This document shows, in pieces, positions 21,501-32,053 of a stretch of DNA of 64,000 bases (positions are counted from its first letter, which is position 1; every line of letters begins with the position of its first letter). Below the pieces are notes generated by a model. It was not told the DNA's origin, made no database searches, and saw only the letters and a program-made list of their open reading frames with translations. Position numbers and translations under genes: made by a program. This DNA comes from Moniliella sp. 'wahieum'. Lineage: Eukaryota > Basidiomycota > Moniliellomycetes > Moniliellales > Moniliellaceae. The DNA is taken from contig RSEE01000033.1 of assembly GCA_003971905.1 (NCBI GenBank), positions 325,001 to 389,000 of the forward strand, in the 5' to 3' direction.

Positions 21501-22176
21501 GACGTTGGAAAAGGCGAGTGTGTGCTCTACGGGTTATTCATATTACTCGTGCTGTTACTTATACTACTTTTTGCGGCATCCAGGAACGCTCCCTCCTCCG
21601 TCGCCAGCACGAGGCGAAGAAGAATGAACAACGAAAGTACGTGTTGAACCTCAGATGGGAGTATAGGATAGTTGTTCCTACGATTACTGACCAATCGGCT
21701 ATTTCTCATCCTATGTATAGGCTTCGTGCCATGCCGACGAAAACCGCGCCAATGACCTCAGGAGGGCTTTGGCAGACACGAGCTCTGGGGATGTGGGCGA
21801 CGAAGAGGTGAGTTGCGTGATTTTGGCTCACATATGATGCTTTGAGATCCGTCTGACACTGTTTCTCATCCCAGTACCGTCGCGCAGCCTCTCCCTCCCC
21901 CCTCGTATCGGCTCACCATCCCGGCCACGGTTAAAACGCCGATGAAACGCACTTCTCAACAACGCGCGGCGCGGACACTGCTCAAGACCCGCACCGTTAC
22001 CCCAGCTGTTGACGCCAACAACGAAAAGGGCGTACAGGAATGGGATAAGCCCTCGGCATGACCCTCTTCGTCTTGCTCCTGCTGGCTTATCCACAGCGTC
22101 CCCAGCTCGCGAGAGTGAGACCAAGAAATCCTCGAAGATCGTCATCGGACGAACCCCTTCCACTCGCAAGGGCTGA
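18587..22176 (+). CDS. Unrecognised coiled-coil protein, many introns and frame changes
   Basis: I do not recognise this gene. A Pro/Thr/Ala-rich N-terminus (HAFNYVPQAQFFVPPPPRPP; later GRKVHFTNQDTIQEISSS) precedes a segment KRPRYASAGRSDVELLFSRF and EEARDRWSQFKLDAHDTM. After that come charged helical pieces typical of a long coiled coil (VKEMEGMYAVMQEQYATLLE; RIKARIRELAQDVQTQRVEL; LDEAQSQLAALQASEMATRE; RDRADAKVHELEEHISVKAK) separated by several short introns (for example about 19288-19360 and 19470-19536). The basic C-terminus reads VKTPMKRTSQQRAARTLLKT and ends KSSKIVIGRTPSTRKG at 22176. Architecture suggests a structural or cytoskeletal/nuclear protein, but nothing specific can be claimed. 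The N-terminal start is a guess. Confidence 0.6.
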
Positions 22177-23024
22177 GCATACGTTAGTAAACGATGTTTT
22201 GTTGTTTCTTTTCTTTTCTGAATCGGTATACTACCCATCACCGTGGCCGTGGGCCTTATAGTCAACACTCATTAATTGGGAGGGGGGGAAGTTGCTATAT
22301 ACTCGTTCCACACCTTTGCTTGCTATGGGGTCTGACGAGCTCATTATGCATCCGCGCTCTTCCACAATCACACTGTGTTAGTCAGTTCGTGCTGTTAGAG
22401 TGCACTTGGATTTTGTAGCACCTCCAACTTGTGGCTGGGGGATGCTCCAACAGCAGAAAATGGATCGCAGGGGTGCCGTCATGTTTCCTTCCGTATAGCG
22501 CAGAGCGCGGCTTGCATTGTTGGGCAAACGTCCGACCCGTGCTGGTCCGCTTCTCATCTTTCCCAACGTGGGCAAGGGAGGCGAGTGGAGAGGGGAACAG
22601 TGGGGATATTTGTCTTAGCCTGCGGCTGTACGATCTAATAGCTCCCCGGCAGCATGGCGAGGGAATGCGAATGGAGGGGTGAGACCGGTGAGGTCCACCG
22701 GGTCGGTGATAACCTACCCACTGCGGCTGCGATTGGGTACGGCGCCACTGTCAATCATTAAGCGTGCTAGAGCTGGCAATCTGCAACGCAGCCGCCCTCC
22801 GCACTAGGGCAGTGTCTGTGGAAGCGTGAAATGGATCCTTGCTCCAACTAACACGTTTGACACTTCCGAAGCGGCGGTCCGAGCGCCTGAGCCACGCCGC
22901 ACATGGTGGGTTGACGAGTTGACTGACCTTGGAGCTTACCCACCACTGCCGCTGCCCTCGCCGCCAGCATCACCACCACCATTGCGCCCTGATTTCCGAT
23001 ATCCACCTGACGTGCGCCTCTTCC
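22177..23024. other. Intergenic, coiled-coil gene to RHO4
   Basis: No gene recognised on either strand. It contains the RHO4 promoter; no heptamer array stands out here. Confidence 0.45.
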
Positions 23025-23836
23025 ATGGACTCAGCGTACGCCAACCACCCTTCCCTCCCCGACCAGGCCATCCCCAAACGCAAACTCGTCGTCGTTGGTG
23101 ATGGGGGGTGCGGCAAAACGAGCTTGTTGATCGTCTACTCGGAGAATCGCTTCCCCGAGGACTACACGCCCACCATTTTCGACAATTATCTTGCCCAGGT
23201 CAGTTTTCGGGGCCACCCCGTCGAGCTCGCGCTTTGGGACACGGCTGGGCAGGAGGAGTACGACAGGCTGCGGCCCCTGTCCTATCCCGAGTCGAACGTG
23301 ATCCTGATCTGCTTTGCCGTAGACTTTCCCACAAGTCTGATGAATGTGCAAGATAAGGTACGTATTTGGCCTTGCTTTTCTCGTTCGCCTATTGTGTCTT
23401 CTGACACCATCCCCTCGCGGCATTGCTGCAGTGGTACCCGGAGATCAACCACTTTCTCGAACATGTGCCCATCGTCTTGGTCGGTCTCAAGACGGATTTA
23501 CGCACGGACGCGCATGCACTGGCTATGCTCAAAGCCCAGGGCACCACCCCCGTCAGCACAGCTCAAGGCAGACAAGTTGCTGCTGACATCGGGGCGGCGG
23601 CGTATGTCGAATGCAGCGCACGCCTCAACCAAGGGGTACGTGAGGTGTTCGACACTGCTTTGCTTCACGCGATGGGCCTGGGCGAACCCATGACAGCTGG
23701 TCCGACAGCGTCGTACCCGACTCAGAAAACAACTACCCCTGCGGCGGCGGCGCCTTCCCCACAGGCCTCTACCCCTGCGCCTGGGCCTGCATTGCGCCAA
23801 CCTCGACGGCGGAAACGGCAATGCCAGATTCTTTGA
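23025..23836 (+). CDS. RHO4: Rho4-type small GTPase
   Basis: Membrane-anchored switch protein for polarity and septation. Exon 1 (23025-23357) has the P-loop [20 protein letters not shown], switch [10 protein letters not shown], and switch [29 protein letters not shown]...GCAG intron (23358-23431) separates it from exon 2: [20 protein letters not shown] (TKxD-type base motif LKTD), [20 protein letters not shown], a Pro/Ala-rich hypervariable region, and a basic end [10 protein letters not shown] with CAAX box CQIL (Leu at the last position favours geranylgeranylation). GDGGCGKT and LLIVY separate Rho4 from Rho1/2/3. An upstream in-frame Met at 22929 would add unrelated His-rich sequence, so 23025 is preferred. 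Intact, no frameshift. Confidence 0.92.
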
Positions 23837-24321
23837 AAGAGTACCCTGGTGCCCTGTTCGTTGCCTCGCTTTCTCCCCTACATACGCGTACTGGATGCTT
23901 TCATCTTTCTCTGTATACTGCCCATGCTTCAGCACAGGGACTTGCTGGGGCCCTGCTTGGCCGGGGCCTAGCCCCCCCGCCCCCAGCTGCGTTTGGGCCC
24001 GGCGTACCTTGTCGCTCTTCTCGCTCTCCTTGCCCGGGCCCTCCCAACATGTACATGTCACCTTGAACGAACCATTGTCTGCTGCCGTGTGTTGGCAGGG
24101 CGGAGCCAGTGGCATGCACACCCACCCCATGGCAAAGAAGATGGCTCTACGGGCACGTCTCGGGCATCCTGCGTGGTAGGTGGCAGGTAGACAGCGTAGG
24201 TCGTGGGAAATGGATGCTGCGTTCAAGACCCCATTGGCATGTTTCGAGTCTGCTGCGCGACATGCACGCATCCGCCGGCTAGGCCATCGAGGGGCAGAGG
24301 GGCGGAGGTGGGTTGAGGCCG

Positions 24322-24349
24322 TTCAAGCTTCAAGTTGAACGTGTTGAGG
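24322..24349. repeat. TTCAAG(C/T) heptads
   Basis: TTCAAGC and TTCAAGT in tandem (24322, 24329), followed by TTGAAC-type words, seven-base spacing. Confidence 0.5.
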
Positions 24350-24430
24350 CTCGACCTGCGCAACCACCGCTAGTGGCGCTAATGGCATGTCTGGTCGGGG
24401 TGCGTGGTGCTGTTTTGCTTACGAGTGTAC

Positions 24431-24590
24431 GATGTGAAATTTGCAATTTGCCATTTGAGCCGGGGCGCTGACAAGCGAGGTAGCCGGTACGCCCGGTATC
24501 GGGCAACCAGTAGCGCGTGAGCGTGACGCGTGAAATTTCAAAGAACATCCAGCATTTGAAATTTCGCATGACATGGTGACATGTGACATG
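24431..24590. repeat. Cluster of 7-base-period words (AATTTGC, GCGTGA, TGACATG)
   Basis: AATTTGC at 24438 and 24445 with a degenerate third copy; GCGTGA at 24515, 24521 and 24528; TGACATG at 24569, 24577 and 24584. Spacings are mainly 7 with occasional 6 or 8. Confidence 0.6.
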
Positions 24591-25022
24591 CCGTCTCGAT
24601 CTGGGGAGACTGGAAGCGTACATCACGTGCCCGGGGGAGGCCAGCCTTCATTCTCCCTGCACAGCGCCTGTGCGGGGATTACGCAATGTTGAATTAGGGT
24701 TGTGAGGTGGGCCCCAGCAAAGGGCCAGTGTGGGCTCCTGTGAGTTTTAGCGTTTGCTGGTCTGTGGGCATGCGAACGCAAACCAATCGGGCAGCGACCA
24801 GTGAGCGGCGAAGGGCACGCGTGATGGGCCCAGCCGGCTGGCCATCTGCCTCGCCGCCGCAGCCACAGTCAGAGAGAACGGCGGGACGGTCTTTGCCAGC
24901 TTTCGCCACCATCGCCGCTGACGCTGACGGCGCCCGTGTCCACCGCGCCCCCTGCTCGTGTCCCGTCGCCACCTCTCCCGGTCCCACACCACCACCCCCT
25001 CCGCCCCACTGCACCGTGCAGC

Positions 25023-27824
25023 ATGGCGCAGCAGCACGCCCCCCAATCGCCCGCTCCCCGCTCTTGGCCGAGCTTTCCCGCGGCCAGCTCAGCCCTGTCG
25101 TCCCCGAGCCCGATGCGTTGGACAGCACGCAGTGTGATGCGCAGTACGGCTTCAACCGTGAGCGGTATGTCTCGACCCTCTGTTCGCGCACGGCCAGGAG
25201 CCCGTCGGGACCATCAGCCGCTGACCTTTCTTTGACCTCCTCCCATCTCAGTCTGCTCGATGGCCTGCAGAAGACGCGTGACATTGTTAACAATCTCCAG
25301 GACTTTAACAATGGACGCTGGATTGTGCAGTACCCCGAGATGAACGCGTCGACGCCGCCGGCCCCCCTCACGCCGACTCGATCGGCCACCTTGGACCCGA
25401 CTGCAGGTATGCGGCCTGCGTTTGACCGGTCCCACTCTGCGCTTCCGGGCGCCGAGACCATTCCGATGCGCCCTCAGCACACTCGTTCGGCTACACTTGA
25501 CTCTTTCCCCACTTTGGACCAGAATGGACTGAGCATCCTTCGTCTGGACCTGCAGGTTGGTCCTGGCTCAAGCCTTTCAACGGGCGTCAATGTACCGGGG
25601 GTCCGGCAGTCGGTGCTGCAATCCCTGGAGAAGTCGTCTGTGGCTCAACTTTTGGGTGGGAGGATGGCCCAAGCGGTGCGGCACTTGGAAGCCTTGCGTT
25701 TGCGCATTAGCGACCGCCAGTCTAAAGTTCTCATTACCGGCGACTTGAATGCGGGCAAAAGCACATTTGTCAACAGTCTTTGCGTCGCGACATTATGCCC
25801 ATCGACCAACAGCCTTGCACAACGGCATTTTGCGAAGTGTTGGACGCTCTCGAATTTAACGCGGGCAAAGAGGAGATCCACATGCCTCGATCAGGCAAGA
25901 TTTATCGCCCTGAGGACGATGACAGCTATGTGCGCTACTCGCTTGAGCAGGCAGAAGAGCTTATGGCCGTGTTGGAGGAGAGCGACGCGTCTCCGTTGCT
26001 CAAGTGCTACTGCACCGACCGTCGTGGAACGCAAGAAAGTCTGCTCCGCAACGGTGTAGTGGACATCTCTCTCATCGATGCTCCTGGTCTGAACCGTGAT
26101 TCGCTCAAGACTACGGCACTCTTTGCCCGTCAGGAGGAGATTGACATCATTGTCTTTGTTGTCTCGGCAGAGAACCACTTTACCCTTTCGGCCAAAGAAT
26201 TTTTGTGGAACGCTTCAAATGAGAAGGCGTATGTGTTTGTCGTGGTAAACAAGTTTGACCAAATCAAAACAAGGACAAATGCAAGCGTCTTGTCCTGGAG
26301 CAAATCAAACAACTCAGTCCTCGCACGTATAACGACGCGGAGGAGCTGGTCCACTTTGTCGGCTCGGAGGACGTGTTTCCTTCCACGGATGCTGAACAGT
26401 CTGACACTACTGACATCTTGCCTCCCCCGGACAAGGCGAATGCGCGGCAAGCGGCCTTTACCCGTTTGGAGCAATCGCTGCGCAAGTTTGTACTGCTCAA
26501 GCGGTCCAAATCCAAACTACTTCCGGCGCAGGTATATGTGCTACGGCTGTTGACCGATGTTATCCTTTTGGCCAAGACCAACGCTTCATTGGCTCAGGCG
26601 GAGGAGGAGGCTGCTTCTTCCGCACTCGCCCTGGCCAAACCCGCTCTGCAAGATTGTCGTCGCCGCGCGGACCAGTTGTCGGTCAAGTTGGACGAGCAGG
26701 AGGACAAGACGGTTTCTGCGCGCAAACGGTAGCCGGCGACCAACTTTCAGGTGCACTGGCCTGTGTGCGAGCTGGGAAAAGTGCCCACCCAGCTGTCTCG
26801 TTGCCCGCCTACCCTGGTTTGCTCGAAGCATGGCGCTATGCCGAGGAGGTGCGACAGGCGATGGTTGACTCACTCGAAGCTGCTGTGCGGGAGGCGGAGC
26901 ACCAGTCACGTCAGATTACCAGCGAAGCGGTGACTCTGGCAGCTGGGTGAGGCTCACTTGCCTACGGACGTGGGCCGTTCCAATCGGGTGTTCCTTCCTG
27001 ATGCCATGTTCTCGTCCAAGCGCTCCCACGCGCGGCGTGAATCGCGTGCTAGCATGGCCAACCACTTGGCCTGGCTCGGTCTGCCAAAGACTGCACTAGT
27101 CTCGCCTGCTACCGACCTGCTGGATGTGCCCTTCCTCGTCTCGGGCTTGCTCTCCCCACTCGACGCGCGGCGTAAAAAATCAAACAAGATGATCGAAGCT
27201 TCTCAGGGTGCGCCATCCAGCTGGGTCACTGAGCTGGAGAACCATCTCGTCGGCAGCTTTACCCTTGGTCTTGGCGCCTTGACCCTGGTGGGCGGCAAAG
27301 CGTTTGGCGCTACTGCGGCGATTGAAGGCCTGGCACGTGCCGCAGATTTACTGGGCAATCGCAATGTGCGTAGCGCTGCGGGCCCGCTCTTTGCTCTGGC
27401 GTTGGCTGGTGCGGCCACGTATGTGATCCTTGACTTGCCCAACTCGATTCCACGCAATGTGGGACGGGCCTTGTCGGCTGCGGCTACGGCGGGCCCGTCG
27501 AGCGAGGTGGTTCCTTTGGCCTCTCGCTCGGCAGAGAGCGAAGATGCCGACTTTACCGCGATGCATACCGAGCGCATTTCTCGCGAGGTGCGCAAGGTGA
27601 TGCGTCTTGCCAGTTGGGACTTGCAGGAGACGTTCCGTGCGGCAATCAGCGAACGGGCATCTCAGGTCGCCGCTGCGGAGCACCAGATCGCTCAGGCGCG
27701 CGAGGCGGGACAGTATTTTGAAAATGCTCTGGAGAGAGCCCAGAGTGCCCACGAGGAAGTATCCTCACTCCACATTGGGGATGAAGTGGGACCAACACTG
27801 GTGCCAGTGCGGAGCGAAGAATAA
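25023..27824 (+). CDS. FZO1: Mitofusin, outer-membrane dynamin-like GTPase
   Basis: Drives outer mitochondrial membrane fusion. Landmarks: N-terminal helical region LLDGLQKTRDIVNNLQDFNN after a GTATGT...TCAG intron near 25165-25250; P-loop ITGDLNAGKSTFVNSL; G2/G3 region QQPCTTAFCEVLDALEFNAG and SLIDAPGLNRDSLKTTALFA; G4 FVVVNKFDQIK; heptad region 1; and near the C-terminus two hydrophobic segments LGLGALTLVGGKAFGATAAI and GPLFALALAGAATYVILDLP before heptad region 2 (VRKVMRLASWDLQETFRAAI). The start Met at 25023 joins the body after one missing C in a C run near 25042. Other one-base shifts lie near 25782 (VNSL then RRDIMPIDQQ), 26275, 26730 and 26947. The protein is otherwise complete and ends VPVRSEE. 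Confidence 0.92.
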
Positions 27825-28571
27825 GGGCAAAAGTCTCTTTGACGTGTTGCCTCCCTGGATCCCTCACTCTAGTTTCTCCATTACCATCTTCTCATGAGGG
27901 GTTGTTTTCTTTTCATGTCCTGCAATGACCCCTTTCACGCCACTCTTCCCAGCTCATTGCCCCTGACCACCGTTTCCTTTACTCCCTAACCCGTGCCTCT
28001 TATCCTGTTCTACTCTTTGTGCACTACACTGCCCTGTAGATGCATGTTCATCCGTGGCCGTATCTTCCTCACCCCCCCAGTTTACTCCGCCTCCCCTTAA
28101 AAGGTGGGCGGAGAGACGGGGGTCACGCCTGTCACCGTTGTACATAATGCAGTAGCGGCCCAAGTTTGTATCTTGTGTGAGTACTGAGTTGATCTGCGCT
28201 GTTCCACACATTGCCTCGCCTACCGTTGGTTGCCTCCAGGTTGCTGCTGCGTGTCGGGGTTGGCGTTCTCTTACTTGAAGGGGATTGTAGACGGACATAT
28301 TGGTGCGGGATGTCCCCCCTCGCCCTCCCTCTCGCTGGCACCAAACGACGCGGCGATAGCGACGATAACTGCTCTTCTCGAGATCCCTGCGCAGATCCCC
28401 ACCATCGAAGGGGAGTGTATATGTAACCCACTCACGAAGAGAGGCTCTGTAGGGTGCAGCATGATACCGCTGAGCAGGGCGGGGAGGGTATCGAGGTCAT
28501 CTTCTCGTTGTTGCATGCCAAACATGTCAAAGACGCTTGACCGCCGAGGAGAAATGACAAAAACAAAAAAT
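27825..28571. other. Intergenic, FZO1 to tRNA-Val
   Basis: No gene recognised. The T-rich end adjoining the tRNA (complement of A runs at 28558-28570) serves as its Pol III terminator on the minus strand. Confidence 0.45.
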
Positions 28572-28666
28572 GACTTCGCCCGGGCTCGAACCGGGGACCT
28601 TATCCGTTATCAAGCGCACTGTGCGTTTGTTAAGGATACGTGATAAACCAACTACACCACGATGCC
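28572..28666 (-). tRNA. tRNA-Val (AAC), intron-containing
   Basis: On the minus strand: acceptor GGCATCG pairs with CGAAGTC (one mismatch, one wobble), A-box GTGGTGTAGTTGGTTTATCAC, anticodon stem TATCC/GGATA with loop TTAACA (anticodon AAC), an intron of about 21 bases containing the self-complementary word CGCACAGTGCG, and T-arm CCCGG/TTCGAGC/CCGGG. The 3' flank has T6 (28565-28570). Loop and arms fit eukaryotic valine tRNA. Confidence 0.87.
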
Positions 28667-29689
28667 ATATGCTCACTACAGTCGTTTCTTTTCTCAGCAG
28701 CATATATCCTCGCCCTGAGCTTCTTTGTGTCGGTGCTCCTTCTGTTTTCGGGTCCTGCTATGCAAAAGTGCCGCGGGAGATACACTCCTAGTACTCGAAT
28801 TAAAGCTTGAAGCAGCAGTGGGTGCCACCGTCCCGCCGAGGGGATACGAGAAAGACTCTTCCGTTTTTGCTGTTGAATCCGCACAGGAGATACGCAAGGG
28901 GGACACGAGGCTGCACCCCTGCCGATCGATGCACAGGCCGGATGGACCACAGAGGCTGCCGTGAGATCTGAGAGGGGGAGAGTCAACAACGGTAGAAGGT
29001 TGAAACTGCTGTACTTGGTGGTGTGACGGACGCATTCCCCGCTATTGAAGGAGGAACAAGCAGCAGGAGGGTCTTAATGCGAGAAAAGACGAGGCCGATG
29101 CTCACTACTATTACACTGTGGTACTGTACGCGGGCTTAGTAGACTTGAGCATGGTCAGCCAAAGAGAGAGGGAGCAGGAGATGGCGGCCCGTCGGAGCAC
29201 CCCAGGGCCAAAGGAGGACCGCGGCGGATATATATCGTTCGAGCCGAACTTGGCCACTGACATGTGACAGCGATATGCAGTGTATGCCATCTATATACTC
29301 TTCCCTGACTTGCTCCAACTCCATACAATACAGACAATGTGAGCATCGTCACCGCAATCTGAACTAGCTTCAAGACATCCAAGTGCACACCCAACAATCG
29401 TGGCAACGCTCAACGTCCAACATGGGAGGCTACTCTCATTTGCATATGAGATGTATACGCAAAATGCCTTAGTACTTAGTGCATTATCCTTCCTCTCTTC
29501 TGCTCCACGACCATCGCCCTGTCTGTCCCTCCGCCAGCTTCTCCCTGAACATATGGGCCGCTATAGCTGGCCCAATGGCAGCTGGCCCACACCGCCAAGT
29601 TCAAGACCCAAAAACCAAACGTATCACCAGCCCACTCGGTCAAGCTCTGACCTTGTTCTGCTGGGCATGGATTCAGCCATTGACACATA
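28667..29689. other. Intergenic, tRNA-Val to SPS19 3' end
   Basis: About 1 kb with no recognised gene. One TGACATGTGACA word lies at 29258-29270. Confidence 0.45.
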
Positions 29690-31056
29690 TTACAGACGAC
29701 TACCCTTGAAAAGCGAGCTCAGGCTCTTGGGGTCCAACTGAGAATCCGGGTACGGCAGCCCTGTATATCAAAACAAAACGTGTTAGCGCCCAAATAGCGA
29801 GAAAGAATGGGTTGGAGGTAGAAACGCACAAAAGCCACCGTTGTGCCAGGCCGCGCCATCCACAGTCTGTGTAAAAAGGTCAGTTTGCTCATCTCTCCCT
29901 TCGAAGGTAGAGTGGCACGCACAAATTTGCCCCCTGACACGTAGCTAGCCGCATCCGAAAAGAGGAAGACGGCCATGTTAGCCACGTCTCCCATATCGCC
30001 TTGGCGCTGAAGAGGGATTCGTTCAGCAACCAAATCATGACCAGCCTGGGATGTGGTGATGAGAGGAAAGCAGGATATTAGCAATCAGCGTTAAACGGTC
30101 TAGTAGATTCAATACTTACCTCCGGAATCAAACGAGATGTGCCTTCCGTGTTACCGATGGGGCCGGGGGCAATGATGTTGCTGCGAACGCCAAAAGGCCC
30201 ATACTGTGTCAAAAAGGAAAAGTCAGTTAACCCGTTACCTTATGATAAACCCAGTCAGCGTACCTCGACCGCCACACTGTTGCTCAATGCATCGACCCCG
30301 GCCTTGGCGGCCGAAGGGGCCGATTGCCATGGAAGACCATTGTAGTGGAGTGTGGCACTAATATGAACATAGGCTCCATGGGTCTTTTTGAGTTCGTCAA
30401 TCGTGGCCTTGATGGTGTTGAACGTGCCAATCAGGTCAATCTCAACAACAGTCTGGAAGCCTTTAGGCTTCAGTCCATCCATCTGCACAACAAAATCGAA
30501 CGGTCAATTGATATACCGCACAACGGCCCGAATAAACGACGTACCGGGACCATAAAGTTGCCTGCCGCACCACACACGACAAAGTCAATGCGACCGAACG
30601 TCTCCACAGTCTGTACAGTCACAAAAGAAACCCGTCAGCGCTCCCGTTCCCAGTCCCAAAGCCTCACGGCTCCCTCTTGTCACCAGCAACTCACCTTCTT
30701 GGCAGCCTCGACCAACGTCTCGAATTGGCGCACGTCCGCAGGCGCGGCTAGGCACCGGGTGCCGTTGCCAACAGTAGTCTCTAGCTCCTTAGCTGCCGCA
30801 GCAAGCCGGTCTGCCTTGCGGCCGAGAATGGTCGCATTGGCCCCATGGCGCATGAGCTGCTCAGTTATCTTCTTGCCTGGGGGAAGAAAGGTTAGCGGGA
30901 ATGGGCAGAAAAGAGGTCGTTACCAGGACAGTGACGTACAGATGCCGCTACCACCGCCGGTGACAAAGGCAACCTTGCCCTTGAAGATGTCGGGCCGAAG
31001 GTTGTGGTGCTGGGGTTGTGCGGAAGGATGTAGGGCTGGGGTTCTTCGCTGGACAT
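29690..31056 (-). CDS. SPS19: Peroxisomal 2,4-dienoyl-CoA reductase (SDR family)
   Basis: NADPH-dependent reductase that lets peroxisomal beta-oxidation handle unsaturated fatty acids. Exons read MSSEEPQPYILPHNP, DIFKGKVAFVTGGGSGI (cofactor loop), KKITEQLMRHGANATILGRK, GRIDFVVCGAAGNFMVP, GFQTVVEIDLIGTFNTIKAT, the family signature HISATLHYNGLPWQS with SAAKAGVDALSNSVAVE, GPFGVRSNIIAPGPIGNTEG, GDMGDVANMAVFLFSDAASY, then TVDGAAWHNGGF and a last exon ending SSLFKGSRL. The ISATLxYxG and AKAxVDAL motifs separate DECR2/Sps19 from other SDRs. The final tripeptide SRL is a type-1 peroxisomal targeting signal, and it comes from the last exon after an intron that begins near 29826. Around six short introns. 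Frame is kept by splicing throughout, with no indel needed. Confidence 0.92.
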
Positions 31057-31293
31057 GGTGGTCGAGTGGGGCTTGTGGATGGTGGTGGTCAGAACAAGAG
31101 GCGCGGTTAAGAGTGTGGATTGGGGATGCAATGTTGGGAGGAGGTGCGGCCGCAGCAAGAGTGAATGAGGTGTCCTGGTAGCCCGAGCCCGTCCGGACCG
31201 GTAGACTGGTAGGCCGGTTAGACGCAAAAACCGACAGCAATTGCAATGTTCAACAACAAGTCCAATGTTGAAAATGAAATGATCACCTTCGAA

Positions 31294-31328
31294 AGTGACG
31301 CATGACGCATGTGAAGCTTGCAGCTTGA
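31294..31328. repeat. Five in-phase heptamers (AGTGACG ... AGCTTGA)
   Basis: Units AGTGACG, CATGACG, CATGTGA, AGCTTGC and AGCTTGA start at 31294, 31301, 31308, 31315 and 31322. Two unit families share one seven-base phase. Confidence 0.7.
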
Positions 31329-31456
31329 ATGATGTGCATCACAGCTCGGAAGAAAGCACCGCCGATGCTCGCAGGCCGCACAACGACCGTCAGTTTGGCC
31401 GATATCCCCCGTGCTGCGATCCGAAGACATCGTCGTGGTTTTGAGCAGCACTACGA

Positions 31457-31494
31457 GAACCAGTACAGAACCAGTACAGAACCGGTACAGAACC
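31457..31494. repeat. 3x 11-mer CAGTACAGAAC
   Basis: Two exact copies and a third with one change (CGGTACAGAAC), head to tail from 31461. Confidence 0.8.
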
Positions 31495-32053
31495 AAGTGC
31501 ATCCATCCAAGAGGCCTTGCAGAGAACCCCGCGACGCAGAAAAGTCTCACGCCGGGGACCCGTTACGGAACCGTGGGCATAGTCCATGATGCCATCTCTG
31601 CCTGCCACACAGCACTCCATAATACTACTAATAAAAGTACTGGAGAGCGCTACGAGTGGAAATGGTCTGACATCTTTTCGGACAACCTGCCAGCTGTGTC
31701 CCGTAATAACTGTGGGAGTCAAAAAAGCGCCTTGAGAAGAAAGGACCCTCGTTTTCTAAGTGCAACTAGGAAACAGGTGAAGACAGGATGTCATGTGTTG
31801 TGGGAGATGATGATGTTCATACGCAAAATCAAAAATGTAACGTATTGGAGGGAAGGCTTTTTTGGAAGGAAGCTATCATAGTAGATCGAGAGATACCAGA
31901 TGGAACCATGCAACAAACATAATGTGATACTAGCGACTCTTCCTTCTTGAGGGAGAATTCATGTGAAACGGCCCCAGTCCAAGTAAGAAAGTAGTAAACA
32001 GGGATAAAAACAGAGGGGAGCAGGGTGAGGAGTGGGTAAAAATAAAGTATATG

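Larger units (their letters stand above)
23837..25022. other. Intergenic, RHO4 to FZO1
   Basis: About 1.2 kb without a recognisable gene. From 24300 to 24600 it is filled with short iterated words (see separate repeats). A TTAGGGTT motif lies at 24694-24701, about 320 bases before FZO1. Confidence 0.5.
31057..32053. other. Intergenic, SPS19 5' flank to RAX2 3' end
   Basis: About 1 kb without a recognised gene. Contains the repeats at 31294-31328 and 31457-31494. Confidence 0.5.
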
